Positions 25,734 to 40,400 of a stretch of 64,000 nt of DNA are shown in pieces. Location of the stretch: positions 31,115,065 to 31,179,064 of the forward strand of contig NC_034412.1 in NCBI RefSeq assembly GCF_002078875.1. Reading direction: 5' to 3'. The notes beneath the pieces are model-generated. The model searched no databases, was not told the DNA's origin, and saw only the letters and a program-made list of their open reading frames with translations. Origin of the DNA: Numida meleagris. Taxonomy: Eukaryota > Chordata > Aves > Galliformes > Numididae. The number at the start of each line of letters is the position of its first letter. Position 1 is the stretch's first letter. A program made the translations under genes and the position numbers.

Positions 25734-25945
25734 CAAGGGCTGTTCTGGAATCTGCTGGTGTAGATTTTGTCTAGTGTGGCATGCAGGCTCCAGTTCCTTG
25801 CTGGTGAAAATGTGGGTCTGTATTAAAAAAATAGTGGTTTTTTTGTTGAGAATCTGCTCTAGCAAACAGCGTTATTGTGCTCTTTGTATCCGTTGTAGTT
25901 CCTATGGCAATAAATAGGAAACATTACTTTCAGAGCAACCTAAGT
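25734..25945 (+). mobile_element. Galluhop-type mariner, copy 4, severe internal deletion
   Basis: Only about 212 bp. The left end AGGGCTGTTCTGGAA resembles the mariner terminus but passes at once into TGCTGGTGTAGATTTTGTCT, which belongs to the middle of the other copies. It then continues to the right terminus (ACATTACTTTCAGAGCAACC) by a TA. About two thirds of the usual short copy is missing. Forward orientation. Both ends appear to be kept, so it has the structure of a minimal MITE-like derivative. Confidence 0.75.
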
Positions 25946-26059
25946 ATATTTGAGATGCGTATACAGAGAAATTCTTCAAAGTCCACAGATGTCTCAGTCT
26001 GGAAGTCAACATGTGCAAGTCATTCATATTTTACTACTTACTGGATGAAATAATCTAGT

Positions 26060-26449
26060 TGTAGCGGAAATACAAGTCACAGCTTGAACCAGTGATTGAG
26101 CACCTGGTAGGAAGGCAGGACCAACACCAGGGGAGCTCAGGTGCATGCAGTGCAGCTGAGTGATTGAAAGGGGTGGAGCCAGGATTCACCCCTTCCCAGA
26201 CCTCATTTAAGGGTTGGCCGTGAAAGTGAGGGTTTCTTATCGGGAGATGCCTGCTTATCTGTGGGTCTTACAGGCTTTCTGAAGGTAAGTGGTTTCTCTA
26301 TGTTGTCTCTGTCTTCTGCTGTTGTCTCTGAGTTGATCCTTGCTTGCTGTGGCCTAGGACCTTGCTGCTCTGCTGTCTTATTGCACTTTCCATGGTGTTA
26401 CCCTAGTCTGATTGAATCAGCTATAAGCTTAAAAAGAAAAAAAAAAAAA
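26060..26449 (+). mobile_element. Possible LTR or other promoter-bearing repeat
   Basis: A stretch more GC-rich than its surroundings. It begins TGTAGCGG and has a dyad GGGGTGG..CACCCC near 26170-26192. A TATA-like TTTAAGG follows at 26206-26212. A good splice donor AG/GTAAGT is at 26283-26290. It ends in an A-rich run at 26431-26449. The word order resembles a retroviral LTR plus leader, but I found no TG..CA pair with a target duplication. It could also be a retroposed 5' exon with a poly-A. I cannot name the family. Confidence 0.35.
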
Positions 26450-29400
26450 GCAAGTCTATGTATTAAAAAAGTGGATTTACAGAGAGGAAAAAATACAACC
26501 CTAAAGCATGAGGAATTCTGCAAGTACTGTCTTCGCAATCCTGTACTTGACTACTAGAATCCAGAAGCGGAGCATAATTGTAAAGCAGCTGAATAATGAA
26601 GTCCACATCCAGGAAAGAAAAGAGTAACTTAAAGACAGTGTGTTCCTCCCCAGTCCCCATGGAAATAGACAACCTTATATAATTCGTTTGTAGTCAGCTT
26701 TGTTGTTTGATTTCTTTGAAAGCCTTTTTTTGTATATTATGAGAAACATTTCTTTCTGGAAGTGTCTCCAATTATTGGAGGGAGAGGAGATTCTTTGATA
26801 TGTGTGTATACCCGATGGCAAGATTAAGACACAACGGGTCAAATGTTTGCCTGACCAGTTCATTACAAATCCTAGTTGCTTAGGGAGATGAGAAAGGGAA
26901 GATAAGCGATAGAAAAGAGCTAGGAAATAAAAGCAAGGAGTCTTCATAGGAAGCAAGAGAAAGATTGTCACTACCGATGTTCCAGCACTGCTCCTAGTTT
27001 TTCTGTCCGTCTGAGGAACACATCCAGTGCTTGGGGGGGATGGGAGAAAGCCTGGATGCTTAGCAGCAAGCAGGTCTCAGGGGGTTCTTTCCTAAGAGGT
27101 ACTTTTTCTCTAAGGGAATTCCTTTGCGAGTGGTTTCTTAGGGAGTTCTTCTCCCAAGCGCTTAGTTTAGTGGGGACCTTTTATCCCCTGCTTCTCAGTT
27201 TTTTCTTTTCTCTTTGTTAATGTGACACATCTGGCCCAGCAGATAAGCCAGCAGGGTGTGGTGCCTTCATTGTCAAGGACAAGCATTATCCCCTTCTGTA
27301 GTGGTCAGCTACTTCAAGCCTCCCACCCCCACCGAAAAAGACTGCTTGTCCGGCTTCTGTTTATCTTTATAATCATAAGCAGAAGTACTGTGGCACGGTT
27401 ACACCTACTACTCTCCCTCTAGATAGTTCGCAGTTGTCAGTCAGAGTCTTACCACCAAAAAAGGCCTCATGAAGTGAGTTTTGAGCCAAGGAAAATACAA
27501 GAGGGGTTCAGAAAACCATCTTTCACAAGAAGTGGGCTGATGTATCTAAGCCTGTTAAAATATGGATGCATGCAACTTCACTTGATTAACGTTTAAGTAG
27601 TTCCTTGAAAGTACTGTTGTAGTTCACATACTAGTGCAACTCCTGGTGTTAGAGAGCAGATGAATTATGAAATAAGTTCGTTGGCAAGTGGTTCCTGGAA
27701 GGTACATATTTGATGACTTTTTCTTTTATGTAATTTCTACAGTGCTTGTCAAAGCCAGTGGAGTTTCTTTGTTTTCTTAGCCATCTAGGGAACAGGAAGG
27801 ATAGAATTCTGCTAACCAGCTTCTATTATGCTATGTCCCAGCTTGCAGACTAAGCTGGTAGTTAAGCAGACCTTTCCTGCTTCATTATAAGAGAAGTATG
27901 TGTGTGGAGGTGGAAGTGGGAGGAACATGTGATCTTCTTTAAAATTTGGGAAGAGAGAAGATGAAACCAGGAATTCTGATGCATCTGAGCTGTACCTCAG
28001 CATCTATTACTACAAATATGTTCCAAGTAAGCTGTAAGTACCAGGAAAGCTGGTACTGTACTGCAGATGCTTATTCAGAACAAACAAACCAAACTGTAGC
28101 AGTAGTATTTCTATGGAAATGAAATCATCTTAGAAAAGGGCAACCACAGCCACAATTCATTTGCTTTTTTTTATACTGAGGGAAAGGAGAACCAGAGACT
28201 CTATTAAATCACTGTGAGTCTCTCTAAGAAGAACTTAAATGCTATACTGATGAGTACTCTGGAGAACTCTTGAGGGAGCTTAAATTTTTTGGTTGTTTTA
28301 TTATTTTTTTATCCAGTCTCTGCATTCTTGTCTTCACGAAGCGGAACAAAGTAAGAACTACATATCATGCATCATGGTTTCCTTTCCATTTTCTAATGAA
28401 AGGCAATGTTGGAAGAGGCAGGATCAAACTGAAAGCATCCTATTCCTTTTCTGTGTAGGTCAACTTATTGTTTGCAAGAACTCTGATCACTATGGATTGA
28501 CAAAATGCTATTTATATCTTAATGCTATTAAGAGAACAGTAAAGCAAGTATATAGAGCGTATGAGTCAGGAAGGCATGAAGTAATGAATAAATTGGATTT
28601 TACCCATTTTATCTAGTAACAAATTGAGATGTCTTTCTCTCAGTATGGAGTGTAGAGATGCAAGATCTGGTCCTTGATCAGGAAAGAAACTTGTTAAATC
28701 TTAATGTATCTAAGTATTTCTTCCTTTTTCTACCTCATAATGCTTCTGAGGTGTTTGAATGGCTGATTTTTTTATCAGTGAAATTACGATCTAGATGGTA
28801 AAGCAATCAGATATTGAAGTGTGCTCTTGAGTACACACATATTGGCCCTGCAGGGGTAGGTGGAAGTTTCATATACAAATACAGTAAATGTATTTAGTTC
28901 ACAGTATGTAGATGGACTGCTGAGAAGATTTTTGTTGCACCCTGATGCCCTTTAATGTATGCATGCTGTGATGCTCATTTGTTGTGCTCTAGTCCTGTTG
29001 TATCTCTGAGGATTTTTTCAGTGGCTTTCATCTGAAGATAAAGAAAAGCAGAATATGCGAAATAAATGTGGTGGGAGGTTTTAAAAATGACTAAGAAATA
29101 AATTAAGTAATCAGTATTTCACCTGCTGTACTAAGTGGATGCTGCTATTAGTAAGTGCTAGAGGATAGGTTTTAGGTGTATAAAGACTGAGAATAGCAGA
29201 AAGCTTTGATAATAATGTGAATTGCATGTTTAATTCCCTGCATGCTGTACTGAGAATTAGCTTGTAACTGTATGGGACTTAAGATTAGCTAAAGCTGTCT
29301 TCAACTCAAAGTTTTCATTTCCCAAAGTTGCAAATACTTTTTTGTTTGGCTTGTAAATCCACAGACGCTCTGCTCTGATATTATACATGTAAATTGACTC

Positions 29401-30920
29401 TAACTGGATCATATTGCGTCAGTCTGAGCTGATGAGAAAAGCCCCATGCTAAACATATGTTATACTATCTTTGTAAAGGGAGCAATGAGATATTTTGTAC
29501 CTTCTCATGGCTATCGCTAGGTCCATAGTTTTTTTTATCCTAAACAGTTTTGAGGCACCCAAGGAGAACTGGCTTTACAACTCATATTTCTGGAGGTGAT
29601 GTGGTTCTAGTCTGAAAACAGTAGGAAAGATTTTACAATGGAAAGCAATCTATGCAACTGCAAAGGGCTAAAAAACATCAATAGCTAGAAATTCATCATA
29701 AAACTAGTTTTCCAGATTTCATGAAAATTAAACATGGGAATTTATTTCACTTATAATTTTCCTTCCTCAGTTCAAATGAAGGAGAAGATTATCTATGAGA
29801 TTTTTTTCAACACTTCGTTAAGATCTGTATCTTAAGGATCTGTTACATATCTGTTAAGATATGTATCCTTAGTAGTCTTTACTGACTACTCCTGTTTACT
29901 GTTTCCCATGGCTTCATCTTATAAAACTTTGACCAAGTTGTACTCATTCAAATGTAGTCGTTGCAGTTTTTCTCTGTTCTTCTATCATGTTTTCTTGACT
30001 TTCTGGTACTTAAATAAAAACATACTATTATTAGGCAGTTAGAGATCTACTTCCTTGGCTTGTTTGCATTAAAAAAATTGCTATGTGACTTAGCTTTTAT
30101 TGTGGAAAATAAGGAAAAGGTTGCAACTCCATCTTTAACAAGCTGAGGGTAAGTTTATGGAGATTGTGCATGCAGATAACAGCTTTGTCTATTACTTCTT
30201 GCTCTGCAGATCAGAGTCAACATTTTTGTAGCTGATCTATGACTTCTTAGATTTTTGGATACCACTTTATATATGAATACTTGAATATACTGCACACAGG
30301 TTCCCATTTTTCTGGTCATGTGATAATTGTCTAATAACATTTTGACCACATTTGACAGTATGACGATGGTCTCAAAGACAAATCCGCATTAGAATACTTA
30401 GGTGGATCATGTCCTGAGATGAGAGGGATGCTGCATTACTCATTCATCTCATTTTTACTGGATAGTAAGTTGTAAGGTAGGGAAGAGGTTCATTTGGAGC
30501 TGATGTCTTGTAGACAAATCAAAGTCAGTCAACCACAGCAGCAATTTTGTAATATGCCAGACTTCACTGAATTGCTGTTTGTTTGGAAACAGGACTTAGC
30601 AAGACTTATCTATGAAGATGTTTTCCTACTGGTGCATGGACAAATGATTTCTGTCAATTGTAAATCAGATCTGATGCCACTTAAAACTTTGGTTGAAAAA
30701 GAAAAGTTATAGTGATTCATCATGTGCCATAGACTTCAGGGAGTGTACAGGCAAGTAGGCAGCCCAGAAGGTTGTGTGTTCAGGGACGAAAAAAGAATCT
30801 GAACAGGAGAAAAGAGGGCAATGGGATATTTTCCACATTAGGATATAGATGTATAATTGCGGATATCAAATATTTGATTGAAACAATTTATTATATACAG
30901 TAACAAGCTGTGAACAATGT
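26450..30920. other. Unique AT-rich non-coding stretch
   Basis: No transposon, RNA gene or exon was recognised. The longest open frames are about 100 codons and carry no domain. A short cluster of GATCTGT/TATCTGTTAAGATATG repeats near 29821-29870 has weak dyad symmetry. Confidence 0.55.
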
Positions 30921-30921
30921 A

Positions 30922-31460
30922 TGATGGCTGCTCTGCAAGTAATGCCTCCTATTTTATTACACTGGCCTGTGACATCAGAGGTGGATATTGGTGGTGTGGG
31001 AGTAGAGGCTGAACTGTCCCTCCAATATTCCATTACATTTTGTTGCCAAGTGACAGCAGCACAGGGCAGTCCCACAAAATGGTGTCTGATGTGGAAGCAC
31101 GTATGAGGCAAAGGTGTGGAATTGGAGAATGCAGGAAAAATTGCATCCATTGACATTACTTGATGCTTGCTGAACATCTATGGAGACCAAACAGTGGATG
31201 TGAGCACAGTGAGGTGATGGGTGGTGTGTTTCAGCAGTGGCAACAGTGACAATGAGTCACCATCACTGGTACATATTTTTACAAGTGCAACACACAGGCT
31301 CTTGTTCATAGCTAGTGAAAATGCATAGCTAATGGTGGTGACTGTTGAAAAATAGTTTTGTACCGGAGAATTTTCTCTCAAAAAGTGTCATTGTGCTGTT
31401 TGTATGGGTTGTAATCTCCATAGAAATAATAGGAGGCATTACTTTAAGAGCAGCCTATGT
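30922..31460 (+). mobile_element. Galluhop-type mariner, copy 5, forward
   Basis: About 540 bp, the clearest forward-strand copy. The left terminus is GGCTGCTCTGCAAGTAATGC after a TA-containing flank, and the right terminus is GGCATTACTTTAAGAGCAGC before TA. Between them lie the leader (30945-31065), then a broken transposase start with the words for a mariner helix-turn-helix (GAGACCAAACAGTGGATGTG near 31180-31200), then the 3' part near 31270-31440. Small deletions and stops break the frame. No DDD catalytic domain. Confidence 0.9.
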
Positions 31461-31461
31461 A

Positions 31462-34400
31462 ACAGATACTTTTTCCCAGATGTTTGGCATTTGAGTGATG
31501 TGACATTTACTACATGGTGTGAAATAGGTGTTTTTTCCCAAAAATGCCTTATTTCACTACTTTCATCATTTTTCTGGTTTAGATTTGGTTTTGTTTGTTA
31601 CTTATTAGGTTGTTGTGTTGTCACTTGAGTTTCCAGGAATTGTTAGCAACTGACAGGAAGGGTAAATCTTTCTGCTGAGGACTAGAGGAGGTGAAAGGAA
31701 GAGGGAGGTCAGTCTTCAGTATTTCAGAGACAGTGCTTTTTAAGATGGTGACCTGTAAGTTCCTTAAGTGTTAATTTGATAAGTTCAGTATAATGCACCT
31801 GGGGATTAACTGGGTCCTGCACTTTTAATAATAATTTGACTGCCAAATGCTAACAAAGGAAGTACATGGTGATCGATATTGGAAGGGGAGGAATACTAAT
31901 TTGTTCAAGAGATGTGAATAAGACTGTATATTTAAGAAGGTGCCTGTCAGCTTTCTTTCCTCTGCCAGGAAGTTAGTTTGCACAGCTAGAGAGATACTTA
32001 TTAAAACGTAAGATTCTTTTAAAACTGTAGAAGACAACACAAATCATTGATGATAGAGTAATATGGTTATAACACGTGTGACTGAGAATTTACTTATGTG
32101 GGAATTTAAGTCCAATAATCGTGTTAACTAGCATCAACGTATCTTTGAGGAACTTAAAGATCTGAGTATTTCAACATCAGTTATCCCTTAGGAAATTAAA
32201 CTTTGCGGAAGATTTCTTACACAAGATTCTCTCTAACTTCTTTCAAGAAAATGGACTGAGGCTCATAACACTAGACAATCCACATTTCAGATAAATTCAA
32301 TAAATACAATGATGGTTGTTCTACTCATGATTGTTGTTGCTGATGCAGCTACTATTTACAAGTTTCTTGATATTCAATCAAAATCTAAATAATTCCTTTC
32401 TAAAAACCTGTCAAAACATGTGTTAATTTACACAATAATAAAATCCAGATGCCTTGAACTCCATTAAAAAAAGGCTTTAATGAATTGGATATTTTTAAAA
32501 TTAAATAATTTTTCTAGAGATTTCCTTGTCAGTTCTAATGATGAAAAATAGGCTTTCATTTTCCTTTCAAGTTCTTCTTTTCAATAACAAAAGCAGAAGT
32601 AAAAATGTGAAGATTATTTCAGCTATTGGAGTAAATGTTTGAGGTATTTTTTTCTACATTGGTATGGCTGTCTGTATTGAAGTCCCAGGGGGATGAAACT
32701 CAGTGGAAAAAAAAGAAAATGTCATTTGGGAAACATAATTTGCATTTTCAAGATAATGCTTAATAAGCATTTTCAGGTAATGAGTGCACTTTAGATATGC
32801 CATAGCAGTTTGAAAGTTCTTAATGGTGGTGTCATTCCCAGAATAATCATAAATATTTAGATTGCTGTGGTGAGTCTAATCAGTGAAAATATATATCTTC
32901 CATAGCTTGTTTGCTACCCCCAGAATATATTTTTCAGCTTTCAGACAAACTCTTTGTTCTTCAGTGCTGTTAATCGGCTTGGAAGAGGTTACTTTTCTTA
33001 ATTAAATTAAGATTTTATTATGGAATATGGGATTAATTCATAATTTAAGATAGTTAAATAACCTCATACACTTGATTAAATGAATTACATTTAATATCTG
33101 CTGTTAAAATAAATAACTGAAGCCTCTATGTAAAGACTTCTAATCCCTGTAATTAATGTTCTGTTAGAATTCCCTCTTAAATATGTAACATTTCTTTTGT
33201 GATTAAAAACAAGACCAGTTCACATGACATTTACTTAAATACTCTGTAGTAGAGCACCTTCTAGAACAAAAGTTGTTAGGTATTGATTAAGCGTGAATGT
33301 TTTCAATCCACTGACTATTGTTTTGCTTGTGAGAAATTTATATAAACCAATCATATCTACTGAATTGAAAACAGAAGTTTTCAACTTCCAATATTAGAGT
33401 CCAAACAGACTAATCCTGAAATAGTTCTAGAAAATCAGTTATTTTTCTGAGAATTGTACATTCAAAACAAAACTAAAAAAAAAGAAATAGGAAACTTCTG
33501 CTCCTGGCATTGTGTTACAATGTTCAGACATTCCGAGTCAAATATACTTTTATAATTCAATTAATTCAGGGTCTGATACCCAGGAATAGTTTGATACCTG
33601 CACTATGCTCTGAAAAATGCTGGATTTGGTGATTAAGGAACAGATTTAGCAACGTACTTGAACATGAGCTTGATTTTGATACCTATAAACTTCAGTTGTT
33701 AATGCCTTGTCCACAGTTGTAAATTTACAAGTGGCATTCACATGTGAATAGTATCTACTTGGATAAGACACCTATAGGATAATTTTTTTAATGATGAAAA
33801 GTAAGATTAATTTGGAATTAAATTTGAACTTTCAGTGCCTACATTTATTTTTGATAAATACTCAAACTTATTTGAACAAGGAAAAATCCCTTCAGATTAA
33901 ACCAGAACTCTTCTTTCCAAATGATAGCTTTATATGACTTGGACTCACTGTTCATTGGATACTTCTTAGTTTAGTTTGCCATTTTAAATTATGCTATGCA
34001 ATTTTGGAAGGGACCCTTTTTTAATATGTGATGTTGCCACTATTTCACAGGTGAGAATGAGATGATAGTACGCATGTTCCCACAGTTGCTTTCTTCTAAC
34101 CCACCAGACACTGTCTATTCCTTTTTGGTTCTGTAATGCTAATGGCTTCTTCATTTGATTTGTCTGCACTGGTTTATATTATGGAAAGAAAAATTGAATT
34201 TGGAAGTTGTCTATGGACAGTTGTCTGGTAGTTGAACCTGTGTTAGCAGGTAGGGTCTCTTAATGAGAGAGTGTACAAATAAACAGGAAGAAAAACATTG
34301 CAGTTGCTGATAAAAGGAGGCAATTTCTATCATCATAGGTGTCACTTCTTGGTCCTTTCCTAGTGTTTTAAACTCTTAAACTGTGTAATCTTCTTTTCTG

Positions 34401-37400
34401 AGATAAGCTTCATAGTCTGTTGCTGTAGCTGTTTGTTATTCCAGATTACCTTTGAAGTAATCATGCATTGACCTTGAGCTGACAAAGAAATTCTCATTAG
34501 TACAAAGAGCGTGTTCCTTGCTCTGTTTTCTGCATAATGATGGTGTGAAATGTGAAAACCCTTGGGATATTGGGTGGACAAGGCTGTATACTTCTGCAGT
34601 TTACCTTTCTCATCATGAAGTTGATCAGTGAGCTGTAACGGAGAGAGAAAAAGGACAGGAGCACGAGAGGGAAAATCCACTTAAATAGAATAGTGTCGAT
34701 ATGCATTAATTTAATGCAACAGTAAGAGCTTTTAAGAGAATCTATACAACAAAGCAATAGATTTTCCATTTTATTACAATATGAAGAGAAAAACCTTATT
34801 AAATAATAGCTGTATAAATTATATTAGCAGAGAGTGAAAGGTATATTTAATAAGGAGAAAAAAATACTGCTTTCTTTTTGAAAGAAGCAGAAGTAAATAT
34901 ATGGAAATTGCTTCTATTCTCCAGCCCCACTAGCTTTCACAGAAAAGACCACTGTATAAAGATTTAAAAAAAACTAAATATTTGTTTTATAAAATGTGTG
35001 ACTATTCCAAGGATGAAGAAATTATAGAATGAAGTTAGATACTGCCTTTTCTTTACTTTGTTCTTGAGGGTACTGGGAATTCTTCAGTTGGAATGTCTTC
35101 AGCTGTGGTGGGTGAAATATTAGTTTTGCCTATCCATTCTTTATTAGAAAAGTAGTTTGAGGTTACTATGCTGTATTGCTTTTTTGGTTAACATATTTTG
35201 GAAAATAGCTTTCTTATTCCTTTGAGTCTTGATTTCTTGCAATGCAATGGGCAAGGGCCTTTTCTACCCAAGTTTCCACTTCAGTTTCACTTAATCAGCT
35301 AGCTATCGAGTGCCCAAATGCCTAGAGAATCCTGTTGTAAAGCAATCTGCACAATTAATCTGCTTAGATTCTGATAGTGACTCAGTTGCCCTCTTGCAGT
35401 TCTTTGGCATTGCTGCCTATTTGCCAGCACTTAAACTATTGGTACCTTCCAGACAAAGACTAAAGATCTGTAGCTGTGCAGAAGGAGGACACTCACAGCT
35501 GTGTATTCCCACAAGTCTTGCAGAATACAGTCTGCAACTCCTTTTTGCAGCCTAAGTCTTGTGAGATTTGTTTTGCTGCAAAATTCTTATGCAGTAGTTA
35601 TGCTAGGTGGGGGAACAAAACTGTGGAAGCATTGATACTGTAAAAGAGAATCTGATAAGTCTCTGCTTGCCATAACAACACTGCAGAATTAGTTCAGCCA
35701 CTAGTTGCACTAGCTTTGAAGTGCCCAGTTCAGAAACTCACCAGTGTAATGCAAGGACTATCTTTAGGGTGCTTTGGATTAGGGTCAAGTATGTTCCCAT
35801 TAAAGGTGTCAGGTTTAAAAGTAGTAAGAGCTCTATGAAAAGATGCCTACGTACATAATAGCCTACATGCTATTAATATGTCAAAAAGGATCCCAGATCT
35901 TACCACAAATGCACTTGCTGTCTCTGTAGATTTTCATTTACCTTGTTTATGCTTACTATACACTAGCAAGTGTTGAAAATGTGTTGTTAAAGCCAGACTC
36001 TGCTCATGTTTTATCATTTATTGCTATTTCTGGAAGTTGCAAGCCTAATGCATTAGTGGCCAGATAATGTTATAGATGGATTAATTTACCATATAGAGTG
36101 CTTTCTGTTATCTTTATAATGTTAACTTGTGTAGTTAGAGTACTGTAACCCACAAAAGAGCTCATACAATGTTTAATCAGTTTCTTGAAGTGTTATCTAG
36201 AAAGCATGAATTTACTGGTATTAAGCAAGTTATCCAGACAAAATTTTAATATTCCATAAATCTGAAGAATGTGGAAACAGACCTAATTACATGAACTTAC
36301 ATTTACTAATGACATGAATAATAACATAGAGAAGGCAAATTTGGCAGCACCTGTATGTTAGCTGCTTTGCTGTTTTGATACAGCATATGCTTAATTGAAG
36401 TGTCAGTGTTACTTAGTGCCTTAAAAGAATGTCTTCACTCTAGTTAATGACAGTCAAAAAGGTAATTAAAATGGGCTCAGCTGCTTTATATCTTTGGGCT
36501 TTGTTATATTTCAATTATTTCATTTCTCCTTTCCCTGACATTATTTGTATCGGCTTAAGCAATCTCAGTATAAAGGAAAGAACAGAAATAGGCCAATACA
36601 TATTTAATTTTGACCTATAGCCTCCTTCATGGATTTTAAATCTCTTATGCTTTCAAATTAATGGTAATTTATCTGAATAAAGAATCATATTAAATATGCC
36701 AGCAGTGCAGTTGTGACTAATCAAAGGAAAACATTAATTTTACAAAACTGAGGTTCCTGATTGTGCACCTTTATTTATATGAAAATGTTTGTATTCAGAC
36801 ACTTGCACAGGCCTCTGCTAACATAAAGTGTATTTAATTGGATATACCCTGAAACCAGCAGGGTGTCCAGTGCCTACTTCCCCCCCCCTCCCTTTCTAAT
36901 GCACCTTTTTTATTCAAAATGAGTCAGTGGAATATTTCTGTTGAATGAGGTAGAATCCACAAATAATTTGTCCTGAAGCAGAACCAAGGATAAATTTGGT
37001 TGGCAAGTTCCTACGATAAACCAAGTTTTTGAGACACCTTAGTTAAAACAATGGCAATTGTAAAATAATAAAAAATAGAAAAATTAAATGAAGTTAGGCA
37101 AATGTTTAGAATGAAAACATATACGGATGTCCCTTCTTAGAATATTTATTCACAGTTGGAACATCCTAGATGGTTTCACCAATTCTTTTTCTAAGCTTGT
37201 GGTATTGGCTGAACTGTAAGGACCATTATATTTCCTTTCATTTTCTATATAATTTTACATTTTATCATGCTTTGAACTGAGGTTTGAATTCTTCGAGGCA
37301 AAGGCATCTTGTTGTTCTTGTGAAGTCTAGGAGTCCAGTTGCTGATGGTTAAGAATTACCAACAAATAATTGAAATGCTATCCTGCTGGAATTAAATTAG

Positions 37401-40400
37401 CTTTGTGACTGAGCTGAACTCATTTAGTTTAAAAGTTCTGTTAAAGTCTAACAGCATATTCCTCTCACCCAGTCATCCAGTCCAGAACTGCTCCAAGATA
37501 GTTACACTTCAATATAGAAAACTATTTTTGGACTTACCTTTTTCTTAAGCAGATAGGTAGTCTATGGATGGCTGCAAAATTCAGTCTGAAACTTGAGACA
37601 TGTAGAAGTTTTGCTAAAATTAAGAGGAAATACCATGATGGCTTTGCATCTGTTGAGAATTTTGTTTTAATCTGAAACTTGTGGTAACAACATTGTTTCT
37701 GGTACCTTTACAAGATTGTAAATTAGAAATAATCATATTTTGTTCTTCTGACTGGACTTCAGCATACTTTTCAATTGGTATTTGATAGATTTTCTAGTGC
37801 GATATAATAGATTTATGATTTCCTGTGTACTGTTTTATGCATCTTATTCTTCTAAATGCATACTATGGTATAAATATGTATTTCATTCCATAAAAACTAT
37901 GGAGATAAATGTCAAACAATACAAATTATTTAATTTGATCTGGAATGTTATTCCACTATGATTAAAGTACTGCAATTTTACTGATGAGCTTAAGGAGTTG
38001 AAAGCTGCTGTTTCTGTAAAACAAAGAGAGTACTTGGAAAGCTTGCTCTTGATTTTATTTCCCTCCAAATGATACAATTTTCTGTATCTCATTGACCAAC
38101 AATTAAGTAGTTGATGCTGCTATTTCCATATATTAGAAATATAAAACCTTCTTTGTTTTGGTTTACTTAAGGATACATGACAATGTGATTTTGAGCTTTA
38201 AAAGTAATATTTGCTAAAAATAAGCAACAGTGCCAGGTTAAAGATGGTAAGCAAGAAAACAAATTGAGGTGTTGCAATGAATTTCTTAAGAGCCCTGCAT
38301 AACATCCCTCTTTAGAACCAAATCCAGTCTGGAGAGACCAGATAATCCAAGTACTTGTGGGCTGGGAAAAGTGGAGGAGTGGAGACAGCTTTAGGGTGGT
38401 ACATATTTGCTAGGGGAATAATTCAATGTGTTCTTAAGTTTGGTCCTGTACAGTTCTAGTTGGTAAGAACACATTGTTATGAAACCAGTATATTTGTTAC
38501 AAAGAACTAATGTATCTTGAGTATTATGGTTTTTCCTATGTTCTCCAACTTCCTTGACCTACTGTATTGATCATCTGTGAGAGTAAATGAGAGTATCAGG
38601 CGTTTCTGCAAAGATGAAACCTCTTTATATTTCCTCTATGTTTATTAACAAAATATATATCTATATTCAAGAAGTCCTGCACTGTTATTGCTTAGAGTTG
38701 GAGAACTGATTCATATGGAAATTGCTGATAGAACTGTGGAAAAATAAATGCTCTGAGCATCCACAATCTTCCTAGCATTGTCAAGAATTTGGCATTTTGG
38801 TGCCAGAAAAATAGAACATTCTTTATTGATGTGATGTTTTCAGTTCAGTGTTGAAATGTGAGATTCTTTCCTGCAAGTGACAAAATTTCACTTCATGCTC
38901 TGTAGAAATAGCATTTTTAATCCTTAAAACTTATCCAATCTACTTGGGTTTTTTTTGCTTCTTTACAGCCTACAGTAAGCATTGGAAAAACTTTTTTGTA
39001 ATTCTTTTATTTTTGTTCACAAAATTGTTTTGATTATTGTAGTCCATTCTGCAGTGACTGAGCATTACAGTGGTGTGTAGCATCAAGTGAACTGTTGGGG
39101 TAAAAAGTAAAATTTTGTATTAGCTGCAAATTACCTAAAAATGTATTATCGGTTATCATATTTAAGCAGTGTTAAAACAGATCAAGTAGATTTAGGTCAG
39201 AATGCCAGAGCACAGGGGATGCTCAGCTCTGGTGATTAATAATAGCTTTACAATTGATCTGTCACTTATTATCCTGATATTAGCTGGAAGAGAGGAGATA
39301 AGATTGTGTGATATTAACGACTTCCATTACACTTTTCTTTCAGCATGGATGATGAAAGATGAAAGTAGAAAGTAAATACACAGTCCTTTAATTTTTTTTA
39401 CTGTATAGAATACATACAATGTTTATGCTATGAATATTAGAAAACTTCTGTTTTTGAGGATAATAGGTTGAAAAGATCCAAGTTATGAAATTGATGAGGC
39501 AAAGAGCTGAAGAGTTCTGAGAGAAAAGTTTGGTCTGTCCCTCTGGTGAAAGGGAACGTGTTTGGTTTCTCTTAACACTCTGACATCACAAAGGCAGAGA
39601 ATGAAGTTTCTCTCTTCCGCTTCTGGCTGACTAGAATTGATTTGTGCTAGAGGTTATAGAAGAAAACTTCTAACTGGTCCTGGCAGTATCTGAAGCCTTT
39701 ATTTATATATATAAAATAATTAATTTTCTCAGTAAGATTAATTCCAGTAAACAGAAGTGACTTGTCAGAGGCTATAAAAAGTATTGAATGGGGCAGTGAT
39801 AGAATCTGGATCTCCTGGTTCCCAGTCCTAATGTCTATTTGTATGTGTGCATATAAAATAAAATCCTGGTAATGCATGTGATGCATTTAACTGCGGCTTT
39901 TGTGCATCTACAGAATGACCTATTATATATAATCTTCTGTAATAGCAAAAAGTTCCTGTTAGTAACAAAAGAGTTTGAAGTTTACATTGTTTCTTCTGGA
40001 TATAGGTAACTCTTCCAAATATTAGAGAATTGCCCTTCTTCTATGTGCTGTAGGCCTCTGTGTTGTGCAGGTAGGCGAATAAGGGAACACAATGCTGAAG
40101 ATAGGGTAAAAATTTTCAAGAGATGAGTAAAACAAGGCTGAGGAGGGAAAATACATCTCTGTGGTGAGCTATAATGTCAGAACTTTGCTTCCTTTCTGAA
40201 AAAGATGAGAAGAGAATGAGAGTTGTTTTGAGCCTTTCTAGATGTATAGAAAGAAGTGAATGAGTATCTCCTTAGCTGGCAAGCTAAGCCTGGTCATTAG
40301 TCTGAAGATACTACACAGGTACAGCTGATGAGTCTGTTGTGCTGTACTGTCTGGAAGGAGTTAAAGTATAAAATGGCAATCATTTGTATCCCCTGTGAGA

